Of a DNA stretch of 8,528 bases, positions 6,567 to 8,528 are shown piece after piece. The notes beneath the pieces were generated by a model that worked only from the letters and a program-made list of their open reading frames with translations, had not been told where the DNA came from and did no database searches. The stretch is taken from contig JAUVCP010000072.1 in NCBI GenBank assembly GCA_030590765.1, forward strand, positions 1-8,528. The letters are read 5' to 3'. Source of the stretch: Flavobacteriaceae bacterium. Its GTDB lineage: Bacteria > Bacteroidota > Bacteroidia > Flavobacteriales > Flavobacteriaceae. Within the stretch, counting starts at the first letter, position 1; each line of letters begins with the position of its first letter. The position numbers and the translations under genes were made by a program.

Positions 6567-6926
6567 ATGACTGAGTTATTAACTAAAGAAACTTTTTTAA
6601 AGAAAGTTTTTAATTACGAAAAGAACAAAGAGTGGAAATTTGAAGGAGATAAGCCTTGTATCATTGATTTTTATGCAGATTGGTGTGGTCCATGTAAAAT
6701 GGTTGCTCCTGTTTTAGAAGAACTTTCTGAAGAGTATAAAGGAAAAGTGGATATATATAAGGTGGATACTGAGGCAGAACAGGAATTAGCTGCTGCTTTT
6801 GGTATTAGAAGTATTCCTTCTATGTTATTTTGCCCTACTGATGTAGACCCTCAAATGGCACAGGGAGCTTTACCAAAACACAATCTTGAACAGGTGATCA
6901 AGGATGTTTTAAAAGTAGAAAAATAA
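6567..6926 (+). CDS. trxA: Thioredoxin
   Basis: This 119-residue cytoplasmic protein is a classical thioredoxin that reduces disulfides using electrons from thioredoxin reductase. It shows FYADWCGPCKMVAPVLEEL with the redox motif WCGPC at 39-43, VDTEAEQELAAAFGIRSIPS with the cis-proline at 84, and QMAQGALPKHNLEQVI (96-111) in place of the final strand and helix. The N-terminal 30 residues before the first core strand are slightly longer than in E. coli thioredoxin (109 residues). An in-frame TTG at 6510 would add 19 residues but overlaps the sigma-54 element and lies upstream of its start site, so ATG 6567 is preferred. There is no Shine-Dalgarno. It is monocistronic, ending before a strong hairpin. 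No signal peptide is seen, so it differs from the secreted thioredoxin-like proteins common in this phylum. Confidence 0.93.
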   Translation: MTELLTKETFLKKVFNYEKNKEWKFEGDKPCIIDFYADWCGPCKMVAPVLEELSEEYKGKVDIYKVDTEAEQELAAAFGIRSIPSMLFCPTDVDPQMAQGALPKHNLEQVIKDVLKVEK

Positions 6927-6954
6927 GGAGGGGAGATTGCAGAAAGAAAGATAT

Positions 6955-6990
6955 AAAAAATCCTGTCACAATGTTGTGACAGGATTTTTT
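6955..6990. terminator. Bidirectional rho-independent terminator between thioredoxin and asd
   Basis: Two 17-base arms (6955-6971 and 6974-6990) are perfectly complementary around TG, with a GC-containing core TCCTGTCACAA and flanking A6 and T6 runs. The A6/T6 ends give a T tail on both strands. It lies 28 bases past the thioredoxin stop and 15 bases past the asd stop, so it should end transcription of both convergent genes. Confidence 0.92.
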
Positions 6991-7005
6991 GCTTATCATT
7001 AGAAG

Positions 7006-7995
7006 CTAAATCAGGCTATTTGCCATTAAATATTCAGCAATCTGAATGGTATTTGTGGCAGCCCCTTTTCTTAAATTATCACTTACTACCCACATATTCA
7101 GAGTCTTGGACTTAGATTCATCACGACGTATACGTCCCACAAAAACATCATCATGACCATGAGCATAAATTGGCATTGGATAAGTATTCGTATCTGTATT
7201 ATCTTTTAAAGTAACACCATCTGCTTCATGTAGCAACTTTCTAATTTCTGAAATATCAAATTCATTTTCAAATTCTACATTGATACTTTCTGAATGACCT
7301 CCTACAACTGGTATTCTTACAGCAGTAGCAGTAACAGCAATAGTATTGTCGTTAAATATTTTTTGAGTTTCCCTAACCAGTTTCATTTCTTCTTTGGTAT
7401 ATCCGTTATCTTCAAATACATCACAATGTGGCAAAGCATTTCTGTGAATTGGATAAGGGTACGCCATTTCTCCTTTGATGCCGGCATATTCATTTTCTAA
7501 TTGTTGAACTGCTTTAACACCTGTGCCGGTAATAGATTGGTAGGTAGAAATAACCAGTCTTTTTATCCTGTATCTTTTATGAAGTGGAGCCAAGGCTACC
7601 ACCATTTGTATGGTAGAACAATTTGGATTGGCAATGATCTTGTCTTCTTTCGTCAATTCAATGGCATTAATTTCTGGTACGATCAATTTTTTACTTGCAT
7701 CCATACGCCATGCTGATGAATTGTCAACAACTGTAGTTCCGGCAGCTGCAAATTTTGGAGCCCATTCCAGCGAAGTGTCTCCACCAGCTGAAAAAACAGC
7801 AATATCAGGCTTTTGATCAACAGCATTCTGTAAACCAACAACTGTATATTCTTTTTCTTTATAAGTTATCTTTTTTCCAACTGATCTCTCTGAAGCAACT
7901 AATAATAATTCTGTAACCGGAAAATTTCTTTCTTTCAATACTTCTAACATTACATTTCCTACCATTCCGGTAGCACCAACTACTGCTAATTTCAT
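7006..7995 (-). CDS. asd: Aspartate-semialdehyde dehydrogenase
   Basis: This 329-residue cytoplasmic enzyme converts L-aspartyl-4-phosphate to aspartate semialdehyde with NADPH, the branch point to lysine/diaminopimelate, threonine and methionine. The dinucleotide-binding start is VVGATGMVGNVMLEVL (5-20). The catalytic cysteine is in ANPNCSTIQ (Cys126). SITGTGVKAVQQLENE (154-169) and the acid/base histidine in GGHSESINVEF (His234) follow, then GRIRRDES (287-294) and MWVVSDNLRKGAATNTIQIA (301-320). Length and motifs are full and intact, with no truncation. The start ATG 7995 places the nucleotide-binding strand immediately at the N-terminus as usual. It is not clustered with other lysine or threonine genes in this window. 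No exact promoter box is found; the leader contains a long-spaced inverted repeat. Confidence 0.97.
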   Translation of the reverse strand: MKLAVVGATGMVGNVMLEVLKERNFPVTELLLVASERSVGKKITYKEKEYTVVGLQNAVDQKPDIAVFSAGGDTSLEWAPKFAAAGTTVVDNSSAWRMDASKKLIVPEINAIELTKEDKIIANPNCSTIQMVVALAPLHKRYRIKRLVISTYQSITGTGVKAVQQLENEYAGIKGEMAYPYPIHRNALPHCDVFEDNGYTKEEMKLVRETQKIFNDNTIAVTATAVRIPVVGGHSESINVEFENEFDISEIRKLLHEADGVTLKDNTDTNTYPMPIYAHGHDDVFVGRIRRDESKSKTLNMWVVSDNLRKGAATNTIQIAEYLMANSLI

Positions 7996-8013
7996 ATGTT
8001 AATTTTTTTAAAG

Positions 8014-8065
8014 AACATTCATATAATCATTATTCTGTGCAATTAATATTCTAACAATGAATGTT
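8014..8065. repeat. Inverted repeat upstream of asd
   Basis: AACATTCAT (8014-8022) and ATGAATGTT (8057-8065) are perfect 9-base inverted repeats with a 34-base spacer, starting 19 bases before the asd ATG. They could be two half-sites for a regulator or fold in the asd leader. The base composition makes chance possible. Confidence 0.35.
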
Positions 8066-8230
8066 TCCTTTTTTGATATTTTTAATTTTTAAAGCAGCAA
8101 AGATTATAAAATATATTTCAGATAAACCATAAAAAAATTAGTATTTGTTGTTAAATGTTTAAATTTTATCAAAATGTATTGATTTATTTGAGAATTTAAC
8201 GATTTGAATAGTCGCTCCAAAATAGTCTGA

Positions 8231-8260
8231 TTTGATATGTTTAAATTTATCGTACTTTTG
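8231..8260 (+). promoter_or_regulatory. Primary sigma promoter for the U32-family gene
   Basis: TTTG (8231-8234), an 18-base spacer and TACTTTTG (8253-8260) match the Bacteroidota minus-33 TTTG / minus-7 TAnnTTTG consensus, at close to the usual 19-base spacing. Transcription should begin near 8267, about 29 bases before ATG 8296. It is the only promoter in the window with both elements. Confidence 0.7.
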
Positions 8261-8295
8261 CAGCTCCTTAAAAATGACGGGATTAATTAGAGAAT

Positions 8296-8528
8296 ATGGA
8301 ATTGAAAAGTAAGAATAGAATAGAATTAATGGCTCCTGCTGGTAATTTTGAATCTTTACAGGCTGCATTAGATAATGGTGCGGATTCAATATATTTTGGA
8401 GTAGAGCAGTTGAATATGAGGGCAAGAGCATCCATTAATTTTACCCTAGAAGATCTTCCTGAAATTGCTAAACGATGTTCCGAAAAGAATGTCAGAACTT
8501 ATCTTACTTTGAATACTATTATTTATGA
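8296..8528 (+). CDS. Peptidase U32 family protein, N-terminal part (cut by window edge)
   Basis: Seventy-seven complete codons are visible from ATG 8296. The start RIELMAPAGNFESLQAALDN (8-27) followed by GADSIYFGVEQLNMRARA (28-45) and NFTLEDLPEI (48-57) is the hallmark N-terminus of the U32 family (YegQ/TrhP and RlhA group). The last residues, VRTYLTLNTIIY, match the next beta strand. Although named peptidases, characterised bacterial members of this group take part in RNA hydroxylation (TrhP on tRNA uridine 34, RlhA on 23S rRNA), so an RNA-modification role is more likely than proteolysis. Which branch this belongs to cannot be decided from 77 residues. It has its own promoter and is divergent from asd. 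Confidence 0.9.
   Translation, partial: MELKSKNRIELMAPAGNFESLQAALDNGADSIYFGVEQLNMRARASINFTLEDLPEIAKRCSEKNVRTYLTLNTIIY

Larger units (their letters stand above)
7996..8295. other. 300-base intergenic region between divergent asd and U32 genes
   Basis: This region is strongly AT-rich and has no supportable gene. It holds an inverted repeat AACATTCAT (8014-8022) / ATGAATGTT (8057-8065) on the asd side. A 12-base direct repeat, ATGTTTAAATTT, occurs at 8155-8166 and 8237-8248. A good promoter for the U32 gene lies at 8231-8260. No tRNA, riboswitch or terminator was recognised. Confidence 0.6.

Noticed and set aside
6937..7002. TTG-started 21-codon frame after a strong Shine-Dalgarno-like AAGGAGG at 6925-6931
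   Set aside because: The frame runs through the terminator hairpin and into the asd end, and this phylum rarely relies on Shine-Dalgarno sequences, so the purine run is probably incidental.
7294..7816. Three plus-strand frames inside asd
   Set aside because: They are shadows of a fully motif-supported enzyme gene on the minus strand, with no promoter or protein signature of their own.
8155..8248. Twelve-base direct repeat ATGTTTAAATTT at 8155-8166 and 8237-8248
   Set aside because: The sequence is low complexity in a very AT-rich gap and contains no other shared sequence, so chance is the simplest explanation.
8159..8431. Minus-strand 90-residue frame across the asd-U32 gap
   Set aside because: It overlaps the start of the clear U32 gene and its promoter on the opposite strand, and its composition looks like translated AT-rich noncoding DNA.

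Overview
The window reads as a chromosomal segment of a low-GC, AT-rich member of the Bacteroidota. The evidence is several intergenic matches to the TAnnTTTG minus-7 box typical of that phylum, mostly A/T-rich start regions without Shine-Dalgarno sequences, and protein types common in the group: a 754-residue PiT transporter with a helical C-terminal extension, an OprO/OprP-type porin, a short dodecin-like protein, and a DUF255 protein with a lipoprotein signal. I do not assign a genus. No tRNA, rRNA, CRISPR array, insertion sequence or phage gene is visible.

Layout. From the left edge to about 3.5 kb, three genes lie on the minus strand: a DUF255/YyaL-family thioredoxin-domain protein cut by the left edge, a small dodecin-like protein, and a phosphate-selective-type porin. 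Each appears to be its own transcription unit: a rho-independent terminator lies between dodecin and the DUF255 gene, and a weaker one follows the porin. Divergent from the porin is a plus-strand PiT-type inorganic phosphate transporter. It converges, across a shared hairpin, on a minus-strand DoxX-family membrane protein. The DoxX gene is divergent from a plus-strand thioredoxin, which converges across a 34-bp-paired terminator hairpin on minus-strand aspartate-semialdehyde dehydrogenase (asd). A plus-strand U32-family gene, cut by the right edge, starts after a 300-base gap.

How the genes work together. The porin and PiT transporter make a plausible outer-membrane plus inner-membrane phosphate uptake pair. 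Their 158-base shared intergenic region has a notable arrangement: a GTTAAC core lies 20 or 21 bases upstream of a TAnnTTTG box in each direction. On the transporter side TAACA is repeated at an 11-base interval, reminiscent of Pho boxes. The DoxX/thioredoxin intergenic region carries an exact sigma-54 minus-24/minus-12 element (TGGCAC-N5-TTGC) that moves the thioredoxin start to position 6567, with a nested dyad upstream that could bind an enhancer-binding protein. The genes themselves are mostly familiar families. The most interesting signals are these two regulatory regions, along with a dodecin-like protein that appears to lack both usual flavin-binding residues.
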